Of a stretch of 64,000 nucleotides of DNA, positions 8,195-16,919 are shown piece by piece. The notes beneath the pieces are model-generated. The model had not been told where the DNA came from. It did no database searches and saw only the letters and a list, made by a program, of their open reading frames with translations. Each line of letters opens with the position of its first letter. The first letter of the stretch is position 1. Source of the stretch: Dyadobacter sp. SG02 (GTDB lineage: Bacteria; Bacteroidota; Bacteroidia; Cytophagales; Spirosomataceae); contig NZ_FNYL01000021.1 of assembly GCF_900109045.1 (NCBI RefSeq), positions 60,233 through 124,232 on the forward strand, in the 5' to 3' direction. A program made the position numbers and the translations under genes.

Positions 8195-9306
8195 AACACC
8201 GCTTCGAAGTTCTGGACATTTTTCGGGGCCTGTTTGCGTCGCTCGTATTCCTGTTCCACCTCGGGCCGTTTGCGAATACGCCCATTCTGAACAACCGTTT
8301 CGTCGAGAACTCGGATATGTTCGTGGATTTTTTCTTTGTGCTCAGCGGGTTTGTGATTGCGTACAGTTACCAGTCGCTCGCCGATTGGGGGCAATTCAGG
8401 CTGTTTCTCAAAAAACGCGTGTACCGCATTTACCCGCTGCATTTCGTGATGCTGCTGGCGTTTGTGGGTATGGAAGTGGCCAAAAACCTCCTTGTGCCCT
8501 ATATCAAAGTCAATAATCTGGTGAACCCGGCCAACAATATTTACACTTTTTTCACCTCGCTTTTTCTCGTTAATTCCACGCCGGTACCGGGTGTGAACGA
8601 CGTGAGCTGGAACATCCCGAGCTGGTCGATCAGCGCGGAAATGATGGCTTACCTCGTTTTCGGGAGCCTGGTGGTTTACATTCACCGATCCGGCCAATTC
8701 CGCAGCCGGAATGCATGGTATGTACTGATGATCGTCATTTCGCTCACTGCACTCTGGTCGGTATCCAACAGCTTCCAGATCAATTACAGCTTCGATTACG
8801 GTTTTCTGAGGGGCATTCTCGGCTTTTTTACGGGCGTACTTTGCTTCAACCTTTTCAGCAACACGCACCTGCGCGTGCGCGAGTGGTCGCCCGCGTTGTT
8901 TTCAGTAGTGGAAGTAATATCGCTTTCGCTGATCGTCCTCTGCATTTACAACGGCGAGGTCATGAAACCGTGGGGCGCCGTTTTTGAAATACTGTTCTTC
9001 ATTTGCATTTATACATTTGCATTTGAAAAAGGCATTATTTCCAAAGCGCTGAAAAGCGTGAAACTGCTGCATAAGCTGGGCCAGTACTCCTACTCGATCT
9101 ATATGACGCACGCATTGCTGATCAGCCTGTTTAATGTATTGTTTATCAGAATATTGAAGTTTCCTCCGGAAGCGTACTCTTACCTTTTCATCTTCAACTT
9201 CATCATCATCTACTTCGTTTCCGCGTGGACGTACAAGCACATTGAAATGCGTTTTCAATACAAATCGCCCAAAAAGGTGCAGGAAGGAGAAGTGGCGCGG
9301 AAGTGA
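8191..9306 (+). CDS. Acyltransferase family 3 membrane protein
   Basis: 371-residue inner-membrane acyltransferase of the type 3 (OafA/NodX-like) family, with about ten membrane segments. It begins with FEVLDIFRGLFASLVFLFHL, the family's conserved opening with the catalytic histidine, has FFVLSGFVI, and then KRVYRIYPLHFV, equivalent to the R-x10-P-L-H motif. These enzymes acetylate or succinylate surface sugars or lipids in the periplasm. It overlaps the Bergerat ATPase by 4 bases and is the last gene of the partner-switching operon, so the switch may control a cell-surface modification. That link is inferred from the overlap. Confidence 0.9.
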   Translation: MKHRFEVLDIFRGLFASLVFLFHLGPFANTPILNNRFVENSDMFVDFFFVLSGFVIAYSYQSLADWGQFRLFLKKRVYRIYPLHFVMLLAFVGMEVAKNLLVPYIKVNNLVNPANNIYTFFTSLFLVNSTPVPGVNDVSWNIPSWSISAEMMAYLVFGSLVVYIHRSGQFRSRNAWYVLMIVISLTALWSVSNSFQINYSFDYGFLRGILGFFTGVLCFNLFSNTHLRVREWSPALFSVVEVISLSLIVLCIYNGEVMKPWGAVFEILFFICIYTFAFEKGIISKALKSVKLLHKLGQYSYSIYMTHALLISLFNVLFIRILKFPPEAYSYLFIFNFIIIYFVSAWTYKHIEMRFQYKSPKKVQEGEVARK

Positions 9307-9337
9307 GTTACGAAGGCGGTTGGCCGCCGGTCGTCAT

Positions 9338-10552
9338 TCAAGGATGAATCACCTGTTCGAGATGGAAATGGATAATATCCGCAATGGCCTCGACACGGTT
9401 TTCCCAGGTGTTTTCGGCGGCGATCGTCACGCGGGTTTTGCGTTGGTCGGCATTATCGGTTTGCAATGCGGCATTAATGGCTTCCGAAAAGCTTTCAGCA
9501 TCTTCACAAAACTTAACCGCACCTTTGGTAAACTCCTTTAAATCAGGATTAAAGTCAATAGCGACCACAGGTTTGCCCGCGCCGAGGTATTCGAAGAGTT
9601 TCAATGGAAAAATGCTGCTGCTCACCTCGTCCTTCTTGAACGGAATGAGCGCGACATCGAAGCCTTTGATCACCGCAGGCATATCGTGGTAATCGATGGA
9701 GCCTGGAAAATGGACGTTTTCGGCGGTAAAAAACCAGTCCGGCACGAACTCCCTGGAAACAGGTCCTACCAATGCAAAGCTCTTGTCGGGGTTCGCCAAT
9801 ATCACCTTTTTCAGCAAGTCATAATCCATCCGTCGTTCAATCGCCCCCAGGTACCCGATCACCGGCTTCTTCAATGCTGCTATGGCCGGGAATACCGGCA
9901 AATCATTATTTAATGCCTTACTGCTATGCCCCAGATCGGCCGCATTCGCTACGAAATAGCTGTACGGGTTCTGCGTTTTCTTCTCCTCGTACAACTGCTT
10001 GCTGCTGCAAATCACAACATCGCTCTGTTTCACGAGGATATCCTCCGAAACCACGCCATGGCGCCGGTTGAACGGCAGTACCATCGGGTCGAGGCAGTGG
10101 TATACTTTCAGTTTGGGCGTAAGGCCGTCGGTGAGGCCGGGGTAATGGAAGTTGAAGGAGTTAATGAATATGTAGTCCCGGATTTTGTACGCTTTGAGAA
10201 TACTTTTCAGCTTGGTACGGATCAGGAACTCGTTGAATCTCAATGCCGCACGGAAAATCCCGTTCTCCGGCAGAAAGTTGACCGACAACAATATCGGCGG
10301 GATGATCACTTTCAGGTTAGGGGTATCCGTTTCGATGAGCGAACAGCCGGTAAGCGAGAAATGCTTTTTACGCAACTGATATTCAGGCGTTTTGCGTAGC
10401 CTGAAAAAGTCCCTCACCGTAAATGGGTTCTCGATATAATACACCTCATTCTCCCGCGCGAGCAGCTTCGCCGTCGTGTAATTCGTGGATTCAATGGGTG
10501 AGTCAAATCGGGGTAGGCCAAAAATGATGATCTGATGTCCTTTCAGTTTCAT
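9338..10552 (-). CDS. Family 4-type glycosyltransferase
   Basis: 404-residue cytoplasmic GT-B enzyme. The N-terminal domain begins IIIFGLPRFDSPIEST. The C-terminal nucleotide-sugar domain has KPVIGYLGAIERRMDYDLL and the donor-binding PLKLFEYLGAGKPVVA, whose E is the family's Glu. I chose the ATG at 10552 because the codon at 10558 is TTG. It resembles the GT4 gene at 20369-21553 in overall layout (a VGYLGA/VGYVGA motif, then an EYL-x-GKPVVA motif). It lies at the downstream end of a five-gene minus-strand run of polysaccharide genes, after a 92-base gap. Confidence 0.86.
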   Translation of the reverse strand: MKLKGHQIIIFGLPRFDSPIESTNYTTAKLLARENEVYYIENPFTVRDFFRLRKTPEYQLRKKHFSLTGCSLIETDTPNLKVIIPPILLSVNFLPENGIFRAALRFNEFLIRTKLKSILKAYKIRDYIFINSFNFHYPGLTDGLTPKLKVYHCLDPMVLPFNRRHGVVSEDILVKQSDVVICSSKQLYEEKKTQNPYSYFVANAADLGHSSKALNNDLPVFPAIAALKKPVIGYLGAIERRMDYDLLKKVILANPDKSFALVGPVSREFVPDWFFTAENVHFPGSIDYHDMPAVIKGFDVALIPFKKDEVSSSIFPLKLFEYLGAGKPVVAIDFNPDLKEFTKGAVKFCEDAESFSEAINAALQTDNADQRKTRVTIAAENTWENRVEAIADIIHFHLEQVIHP

Positions 10553-10644
10553 TAGCAAAGCGTATTCAATAGGTTCTCATCAGATCGTTGTCGGTGTAGC
10601 GGCAATGTACCAGCGCCGGCGCTAAGGCCGTAATTTAGAAATTT

Positions 10645-11457
10645 TTACAATACATCCCGCCATTCAAACCGGTCCGTCATGATGCCTTTGGGGTGTTCGC
10701 GGCCAATTCGGAAGCCAAACCAGTTCTTTGGTGCGATGACGTGATTTTTTTTCGGGCACATATAAGCCGCCCACCAGGCAAATGTGCTGTTGGAAATGAT
10801 GGCAATGTCGGCATGCATGATCAACTGGAAATCGATGATCTCCGAGTTGGAGACGAAGAAAAAGTTGTCGCGCGCGGGAAATGCCGTCTTCACAAAATCC
10901 ATATCGTCGCTCACAAAATACACCTTGTACGCGTCCAGGTTTTCAATCGAATTGAGCTGTTTCTGAAAATACGCCACGGGTAGCGAAATATCCCGCTTGC
11001 CGTAGGAAAGGTAATCCGTGCGGCGGATATGCACGACTACGGTCTTATTTTCCCTGAAAACCAGGCCGTACTGGTCGTCAAATGCTTTTTCGAACTCCGG
11101 TTTCAACTTCGGTATTGTGCCTTTGGGTAAATGCTTGATGTAAAAATCCGACTGGTAGTAGCCGTAATACATCTGCCCGTTTTTCGGGGTAAATTCTTTG
11201 GGACTGAAAAAGTTATGGACGTACACCGGTTTGAACCTGACAATCTTCGGAATTACGCGCGTCAAACCCGAATACAGTTTCGAGCCGAGCGTCAGGTTAT
11301 GGTAGCCGCCCAGGTCGAAATATTTGCTCAGGTAGGCATGGTGAGGGTTCGGGAAGAAATACGTCAGGCGCGGGTTCCTGGTTTTCAGGTACAACAAAAA
11401 GTAATACTGAAACAACTGGTTGCCAAGCCGGCCCGAAAAGTAAACACCTACCATCAT
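10645..11457 (-). CDS. Alpha-1,2-fucosyltransferase (GT11)
   Basis: 270 residues. The GT11 hallmarks are the N-terminal GRLGNQLFQYYF, the nucleotide-binding HIRRTDYL (HxRRxD motif), and the downstream STFAWWAAYMC. GT11 enzymes add fucose in alpha-1,2 linkage to glycans using GDP-fucose. The length is slightly short but complete. Two consecutive ATG codons (11457 and 11454) could start it. It follows a flippase gene by 10 bases in the same run, so the polymer made here probably contains fucose or a related sugar. The linkage is by family only. Confidence 0.88.
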   Translation of the reverse strand: MMVGVYFSGRLGNQLFQYYFLLYLKTRNPRLTYFFPNPHHAYLSKYFDLGGYHNLTLGSKLYSGLTRVIPKIVRFKPVYVHNFFSPKEFTPKNGQMYYGYYQSDFYIKHLPKGTIPKLKPEFEKAFDDQYGLVFRENKTVVVHIRRTDYLSYGKRDISLPVAYFQKQLNSIENLDAYKVYFVSDDMDFVKTAFPARDNFFFVSNSEIIDFQLIMHADIAIISNSTFAWWAAYMCPKKNHVIAPKNWFGFRIGREHPKGIMTDRFEWRDVL

Positions 11458-11467
11458 GTGCTGATTT

Positions 11468-12808
11468 TTAAGACTTCGCTTTCAACATCGGCCGCAAATA
11501 CCGGTCGAGGAACTCGGGATAGAATTTATACATGTACACGAACGTGTTGAGCACATTCACGCCGATCTCCTTTTTCAAAATGACCTGCGCCACGGCAAAA
11601 CCCACGATATTGGAGCATAATGTGGCATATGCCGCCCCTACCACGCCCCACTGGCGAATGAAGAAGTAATTAAGACAAAGGTTCATACTTGCTGTACCTA
11701 TCACGACAAAAAACGTAACCCGCGTCTTGCCAATCGAATCCAGTATTGTACCAAACTGTCGTCCGAACGGGATCAGCAGGCAATAAAGCAGCGTAATTTG
11801 CAACAATGGGATCGAATCGGCATATTTTTCGCCGGCAATCAATGTGATCACAATGCCGGAAAAAAGGTACAGAAAAATTACTACCGGCACCACCAATGCG
11901 AGCGTGGTACCCACCGATTTTTCATATAAATACTTAATTGCCCCCTTCCCTTCCGACTCCATCCGCTTCGCGCTCTGCGGGAATACGATTGTGGCTACCG
12001 CATTGCCGGGGATGTCGATCAGGTTGGTAATGCGGACGGCGATATTGAATGCCCCCGAAGCCGCCGGTGAGAGCATGGCGCCCAGCATCATCTGGTCGAT
12101 GGTACCCGAAAGCAGGGAGCTGATTAATGTACCAAATGCATACTTGCCGTACCCGAACAGCTTGCCCATCCATTCCCGGCTCACCTGCGCGGACAATGCC
12201 AGGTGCGTACGCGCGTGGCTGTATGCGATGAGCATTCCCGCGAGCGCGCTCACGATCTGCACCCACACGAGGAAAACCAGCTCCACCGAAAAGCTGAAAA
12301 CGTAGCAAACCAGTACGAAAGTGAAGAACACGCCCTGCCGGATGATAGTTGTCACGAAAATGCCGTTGAACCGCAGATTCGCCTGCTCGATGCCGTTGAA
12401 CTGCGCCTGCAAGCCCGAAAGCAGGTAAATGGCAATGTACCAGTACATCATTTCCACCAGTTGCGGCGCGTCCCAGAGACGGCTCAGCCAGGGCGAAAAG
12501 ATCAGTATCGCGGCAATGCACACGACTTGCACAATGCCGTTGATGGCGAACGAGGCGGTGATAATGGCAGGATGCTCCTTCGAATCCGAAGAAGAAATAT
12601 ATTTGATCAATGCATTCTGCAAGAGGCCGCTGCGGATCGCTTCCAGGATCGTCGTCGTGGAAATGAACAGTGTCCAGACCCCGAAATCGTGCTTGGTAAG
12701 CAGCCTGACCAGCAAATAAAAGCCCGCGAAACCGAAGAACACGCCCGAGAAATTCTGGACGATATTGATAAACCCCGATTTGAGCCAGTAATCCTTTTTC
12801 CCCTCCAT
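11468..12808 (-). CDS. Polysaccharide flippase (Wzx/MOP superfamily)
   Basis: 446 residues with about 12-14 hydrophobic segments and the usual Wzx opening (FINIVQNFSGVFFGFAGFYLLVRLLT). This type of exporter flips lipid-linked sugar units across the inner membrane. It is the first of two flippases in this cluster; the other is 13757-15106 on the same strand, two genes upstream. Spacing to its neighbours is 6 and 10 bases, so it is in one operon with the hypothetical GT-like gene and the fucosyltransferase. The substrate is unknown. Confidence 0.9.
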   Translation of the reverse strand: MEGKKDYWLKSGFINIVQNFSGVFFGFAGFYLLVRLLTKHDFGVWTLFISTTTILEAIRSGLLQNALIKYISSSDSKEHPAIITASFAINGIVQVVCIAAILIFSPWLSRLWDAPQLVEMMYWYIAIYLLSGLQAQFNGIEQANLRFNGIFVTTIIRQGVFFTFVLVCYVFSFSVELVFLVWVQIVSALAGMLIAYSHARTHLALSAQVSREWMGKLFGYGKYAFGTLISSLLSGTIDQMMLGAMLSPAASGAFNIAVRITNLIDIPGNAVATIVFPQSAKRMESEGKGAIKYLYEKSVGTTLALVVPVVIFLYLFSGIVITLIAGEKYADSIPLLQITLLYCLLIPFGRQFGTILDSIGKTRVTFFVVIGTASMNLCLNYFFIRQWGVVGAAYATLCSNIVGFAVAQVILKKEIGVNVLNTFVYMYKFYPEFLDRYLRPMLKAKS

Positions 12809-12814
12809 AACCAG

Positions 12815-13750
12815 TCAGAAATGTGCCTCGACGTATTTTTTCACCTCGTCGTCGGTTTTGGCATGCAAGATTTTCGCACCCGAAAATTGCGGGTACAGCT
12901 TTTCGAAGCATTTGAAATAATGCTCCGGCCCCTTTTTCGATAAAATCAGGTTGGTACCACCGAAATAGCTCGCCAAAGTGGCCGTGCCGCCGTGAATCGA
13001 TATGAAGTGGCTGGCATTGGCATACACCATGAGCTGCAAGTGATTGAAATTGTTGGCCTTACCTTTATTTTCCTTGAAGAGGTTTTCCATTAAAATCACA
13101 TCCGGGTGTTCGGCAGCGAGCCAGCTGAACTCGTCCATATCGTAAATGTCGGAGTTGTCCATCGTAATGTGCTGCGGACGTGGCCGGTTGTAAATGACGG
13201 TGTATTTGCTTTTCAGCTTTTCCAGAATGAATGCGAGCATTTCCATGCTGTAAAAACTCACCGGCGGCCCGTCCCATTCCATATTGTAGCGGTTGGCGAT
13301 GATCAGGACCGGCTTTTCGTAGAGGTATACATTGTTGCGGTATGTTTCTTTCAATGGTACCGGTACCCACTTCGACATATCGTAATCCTGACTGTACAGA
13401 ATGCGCGGCATTTCGAAATTGTAATTCCCCTCGTTCGAACGGGTATCGAACTGCTCTTTGTGATCCGGCGAAAAGAAGTAGAGTTCTTTGGTATACTTCG
13501 AAGAAACGGTGCTTTCGAGCGTGCCGTTTTTGTAATGCCAATAAGCGAACGGCAGCACAAATTGCAGCTCCGGCGCAAATTCACCACTGAAAGTCAGCTT
13601 CTTGTATTTCTTCCGGCTCACATAATCCTTCCAGATGTATTTCCATTGCCGCACCTGGCAGCGGAGCGTATCGCGGTAAAAATAGCGATGCTCCCACGGT
13701 AATTTTCCATACCGCAGCAGCACGACCAGGCTGAGTATTTTATTAAGCAT
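12815..13750 (-). CDS. Hypothetical protein, possibly a glycosyltransferase
   Basis: 311 residues without an assignable catalytic motif. The C-terminal half looks like a Rossmann-type domain and contains SHFISIHGGTATLASYFGG, similar in feel to GT-B enzymes that read a donor in a loop rich in Gly and Ser. The N-terminal 90 residues are rich in aromatic and basic residues. There is no signal peptide or membrane segment. The gene sits between two flippases with 6-base gaps on both sides, which suggests a role in the same glycan. An alternative is a glycan-processing or pyruvyl-type enzyme. I cannot name the function. Confidence 0.7.
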   Translation of the reverse strand: MLNKILSLVVLLRYGKLPWEHRYFYRDTLRCQVRQWKYIWKDYVSRKKYKKLTFSGEFAPELQFVLPFAYWHYKNGTLESTVSSKYTKELYFFSPDHKEQFDTRSNEGNYNFEMPRILYSQDYDMSKWVPVPLKETYRNNVYLYEKPVLIIANRYNMEWDGPPVSFYSMEMLAFILEKLKSKYTVIYNRPRPQHITMDNSDIYDMDEFSWLAAEHPDVILMENLFKENKGKANNFNHLQLMVYANASHFISIHGGTATLASYFGGTNLILSKKGPEHYFKCFEKLYPQFSGAKILHAKTDDEVKKYVEAHF

Positions 13751-13756
13751 AATCCA

Positions 13757-15106
13757 TCATTGTGCCTTATGAACCATCAGTTTGCCCCACCATAATCTCA
13801 CCAGATTGACCGCCTCGGTATAGCCCGTCGAAAAGACGCTCAGGATACCGAAAGGCTGAAAACGGTTGAGCCCCCAGTACCCGATACCCACGCCGATGAG
13901 CGTCGGCACCACCCCGGCAATGGCGACGCCGTAAATGCTGCCGGTGAGGTAAATCGCCGTGACGGAGGCGATGACGCTGCCCGCAAGCATGATCAGGACT
14001 TTGATAAAATTGATTTTGGGCTGATGGATAACGTCGAGTGTTAATGCGAAAAAACGGTCGAGCGGGTACAGGAGCGCGAAGGTCATGTAGAGGCGCATGA
14101 TGTTGGCCGCTTCCGAGTTAATGTATTTCTCCCCTCCTATAATGTGTATGGCTACGTCAGCCAGGATCACCGCACCGATGCAGGCGGGTAACAATGCCAT
14201 GGTAATGAGCCCCGCATACCGTTTCATGGTTTCGATCACTTTCGGGCGATTGCCTTCATTGTAGGCGGCCGAAAGTTCGGGCATACCGGTGGCTGCGAAG
14301 CTGCGGAGCGGTATTTCAATAATCTCCATCAACCGCTGCCCGAGGTTGAATACCGCCAATGCGGCCGGGCCGAGCATGAAGTTGATGATCATGGTATTGG
14401 ATGTTCCAAACAAATTGGAACTCAATGTAGTACCAACCGAAAATTTACCAAAATGGAAGATTTCTTTAATGCATTCACTTGTGCGATCCTTGAAGTTGGC
14501 TAGTCTGGCCCAGCCCATCACGATCGTGAAAATGCTCGTCAATGCGGCACCGCCGAGGTATGCGTAGATGATATTTTGCAGATTGGCCGTGTGCGTGAAT
14601 GCCATCACCATCACAAAAAGGATGAAAAAGCCCTGGCTCAGGAAGCGGATACAGAGAAGCTGGTCAAACCGCTGCTCGGCCTGCACCACGCACGAAGCGA
14701 TAAAATACGGCAATGAAGCGATGTAGATAATGCCGAACCATTCCACGAACAGCACGACAGAAGGATTTTTGAACCAGTCCGAAAACAGGAACGCCGGGAT
14801 GTTGATCAGCGCCAGAATGCCCGTGATCGCCCCGCCGATAAACCAGGCGGAGCCAACTACTTCGCGCTTCCGGGCGTCGCTCGCACCTGCGTAGAATTTG
14901 ATAAAAGCCGTGGTCAGGAAACCCGACCGGAATGTGTCGACCAGGAGCAATATCGACAGGAAGAACACCCACATACCGATGCTCGCGACCGGCAATGCAC
15001 GATAAAGGATGATCATATTGAGCATCCCGAGCACCGACATGATGCCGTTTCCGGCCAGCGAAAGAAAATGTTTGTTCCTTAATTTGTGTAAAAGCTGCAA
15101 GGCCAT
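13757..15106 (-). CDS. Polysaccharide flippase (Wzx/MOP superfamily), second copy
   Basis: 449 residues, multi-pass exporter like the gene at 11468-12808 but not a close duplicate. I took the ATG at 15106 (MALQLLHKLRNKH...). A longer in-frame reading to 15244 would add 46 residues of cysteine- and histidine-containing sequence and reach within 20 bases of the divergent gene at 15265, leaving no promoter room. The N-terminus then begins in the cytoplasm and enters the membrane near residue 15, as expected. It is the first gene of the minus-strand run 15106-9338. Confidence 0.87.
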   Translation of the reverse strand: MALQLLHKLRNKHFLSLAGNGIMSVLGMLNMIILYRALPVASIGMWVFFLSILLLVDTFRSGFLTTAFIKFYAGASDARKREVVGSAWFIGGAITGILALINIPAFLFSDWFKNPSVVLFVEWFGIIYIASLPYFIASCVVQAEQRFDQLLCIRFLSQGFFILFVMVMAFTHTANLQNIIYAYLGGAALTSIFTIVMGWARLANFKDRTSECIKEIFHFGKFSVGTTLSSNLFGTSNTMIINFMLGPAALAVFNLGQRLMEIIEIPLRSFAATGMPELSAAYNEGNRPKVIETMKRYAGLITMALLPACIGAVILADVAIHIIGGEKYINSEAANIMRLYMTFALLYPLDRFFALTLDVIHQPKINFIKVLIMLAGSVIASVTAIYLTGSIYGVAIAGVVPTLIGVGIGYWGLNRFQPFGILSVFSTGYTEAVNLVRLWWGKLMVHKAQ

Positions 15107-15158
15107 CCGATCGTGGGCAAGATTCGAACCAATCGCAATATGCGAAGTAATTTTACAA

Positions 15159-15166
15159 TATTTTTG
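15159..15166 (+). promoter_or_regulatory. Possible -7 element for the 15265 operon
   Basis: TATTTTTG matches TAnnTTTG, 99 bases before the start at 15265, in the 158-base divergent gap. No TTG at the expected -33 spacing is seen, so confidence is low. Confidence 0.25.
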
Positions 15167-15264
15167 CGCAAAGCAGGAATAATGTTTTAACTTTCCTCCC
15201 AACTGCCTGCCGCACGGGCCATGCTTGATTGTAAAGACGTACAAAACCTACTGATTGCCAGAAT

Positions 15265-16131
15265 ATGAGTTTATTGGGCTTACCTAAATGGATTCTACCG
15301 CACCTTTTTACAAACAAGCGTTTCGAAGACCTCACCGAGGGGGAAATTCAGGCTTTGCGGGAACGTATCAGCCGGTTTAAGGACGAAACCCCCGAAGTAT
15401 CGGTGGTAATCCCCGCTTGGAACGAGGAAAACAATATCTACCGGACGCTCTCATCACTTTCGGCGAGCAGCACGCGGTACAAGGTCGAGATCGTGGTGGT
15501 GAACAACAATTCCACCGACGGCACTCAGAACGTGCTCGACAAGCTGGGCGTGCGGAATTACCTGCAAACCATTCAGGGAACACCCTTTGCCCGTCAAATG
15601 GGCCTCGACCACGCCCGCGGGAAGTTTCACCTCTGCGCCGATTCCGACACCTTCTACCCACCCGACTGGATCGACCTCATGGTGGAGCCGATGGTGAAAA
15701 ACGCGGACATTACGGGTGTTTACGGCAACTACGCATTCATTCCGCCTGCCGGCCAGGGACGCCTCGGGCTTTGGTTCTATGAAAAATTCGCCGGGCTCAT
15801 GATCCGGATCCGTAAGAAAAACCGCGAATACCTGAATGTCTACGGCTTCAATATGGGCTTTGTGACGGAAGTAGGGCGACGAACGGGCGGTTTCAAGGTG
15901 AGCGGCTCCCGGGTTTATGCCAATATCGTGGGCAGCGATTTCCAGAACGAAGCCGAAGACGGCCGCATGGCACTCAACCTCAAAAAAGAAGGCGAACTGA
16001 AACAGGTTACCAGCGCCAGAGCGACGGTTTTCACCTCGCCGCGCCGCCTGCTCGACGACGGCAGCATTTCGAAAGCATTCTACAATCGGGCCAAGCGACA
16101 GTTGCAAGGCATGCGCGAATATCTCTCGTAA
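15265..16131 (+). CDS. Family 2 glycosyltransferase
   Basis: 288-residue GT-A enzyme. It has VSVVIPAWNEENNIYRTL, NNNSTDGT for nucleotide-sugar binding, and the metal-site ADSDT (about 125). It has no clear membrane segment except a weak hydrophobic patch near 175. The C-terminal part has SRVYANIVGSDFQNEAEDGRM, an acceptor-side segment with an ED motif. It is the first gene of a three-gene plus-strand unit with two paralogous glycosyltransferases (3-base then 8-base gaps). The sugar is unknown; surface glycan synthesis is inferred from context. Confidence 0.87.
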   Translation: MSLLGLPKWILPHLFTNKRFEDLTEGEIQALRERISRFKDETPEVSVVIPAWNEENNIYRTLSSLSASSTRYKVEIVVVNNNSTDGTQNVLDKLGVRNYLQTIQGTPFARQMGLDHARGKFHLCADSDTFYPPDWIDLMVEPMVKNADITGVYGNYAFIPPAGQGRLGLWFYEKFAGLMIRIRKKNREYLNVYGFNMGFVTEVGRRTGGFKVSGSRVYANIVGSDFQNEAEDGRMALNLKKEGELKQVTSARATVFTSPRRLLDDGSISKAFYNRAKRQLQGMREYLS

Positions 16132-16134
16132 CAT

Positions 16135-16911
16135 ATGCAGCACCATTTTCCCGATACAACTTTACTGATCACCCATTACAACCGCAGCGGCTCGCTGGAA
16201 CGGTTGCTGACGACATTCGAATCGCTCGGCTGCCGGTTTGCGGATATTGTCGTTTCGGACGACGGCAGCAAGCCCGAGCACCTCGAAAAAGTTCAGGCCC
16301 TCACCGATCGCTTCCATTTCCGCCTCGTTACCACGCCGAAGAACCGTGGCCTTGGCAACAATATCAACAAAGGCCAGGATGCGGTGCAATCGGAGTATAC
16401 ATTATATGTTCAGGAGGATTTCCAGCCTTCCGATATTTTCCCCGCGCATTTCCAGGACGCGCTCACGTTCATGCGCGAGGATGCGAAATGGGACATTGTA
16501 AGGTTCTACGCCTATTTCGCCTACCCTACCCTGAAACCATTCCAAAAGGGTTATTCCGAAATGGTGTACCGCTTCTGGGACATGAACCATTTGAAATTCT
16601 ACTATTACAGCGACCACCCGCACTTGCGCAGGAGCACATTCCTTCAAAAGTTCGGCCGCTATCCCGAAGGCATTAAAGGTGACCTTACTGAATATAAAAT
16701 GGCTGTCAGCTTTTTACAAAAGAAAGGCAAAGGGCTGTTTTACAATGATTTCACCCAATTGTTTTACCAGAAAAACTCCTCCGACGAGCCCAGTACCATG
16801 GAGCGCGAAAACTGGAAACTGAGCGAAAACCCGCTGGTGAAGCTCGCGCGGCTTGGGTACCTCCGCTATCGCTGGCTGAAAAATACCCTGGACCTGGTTT
16901 TCATGAAATAG
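16135..16911 (+). CDS. Glycosyltransferase, GT2-like, tandem copy 1
   Basis: 258 residues, GT-A-like fold. It has LLITHYNRSGSLERLL, VVSDDGSKPEH (nucleotide binding) and LYVQEDF where a metal-site DxD would be. Further on are RFYAYF, SDHPHLRRS and EPSTMERENWK. The next gene repeats all of these, so the two are a recent tandem duplication. No transmembrane helix. It is shorter than many GT2 enzymes and may be a specialised branch that I cannot name. Confidence 0.85.
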   Translation: MQHHFPDTTLLITHYNRSGSLERLLTTFESLGCRFADIVVSDDGSKPEHLEKVQALTDRFHFRLVTTPKNRGLGNNINKGQDAVQSEYTLYVQEDFQPSDIFPAHFQDALTFMREDAKWDIVRFYAYFAYPTLKPFQKGYSEMVYRFWDMNHLKFYYYSDHPHLRRSTFLQKFGRYPEGIKGDLTEYKMAVSFLQKKGKGLFYNDFTQLFYQKNSSDEPSTMERENWKLSENPLVKLARLGYLRYRWLKNTLDLVFMK

Positions 16912-16919
16912 ACTGCTAC

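Noticed and set aside
9315..9328. GGCGG-ttgg-CCGCC hairpin between convergent genes
   Set aside because: Short stem without a T run; not a convincing terminator.
15107..15244. Upstream extension of the second flippase
   Set aside because: Adds 46 unlikely residues and crowds the divergent gene; ATG 15106 is better.
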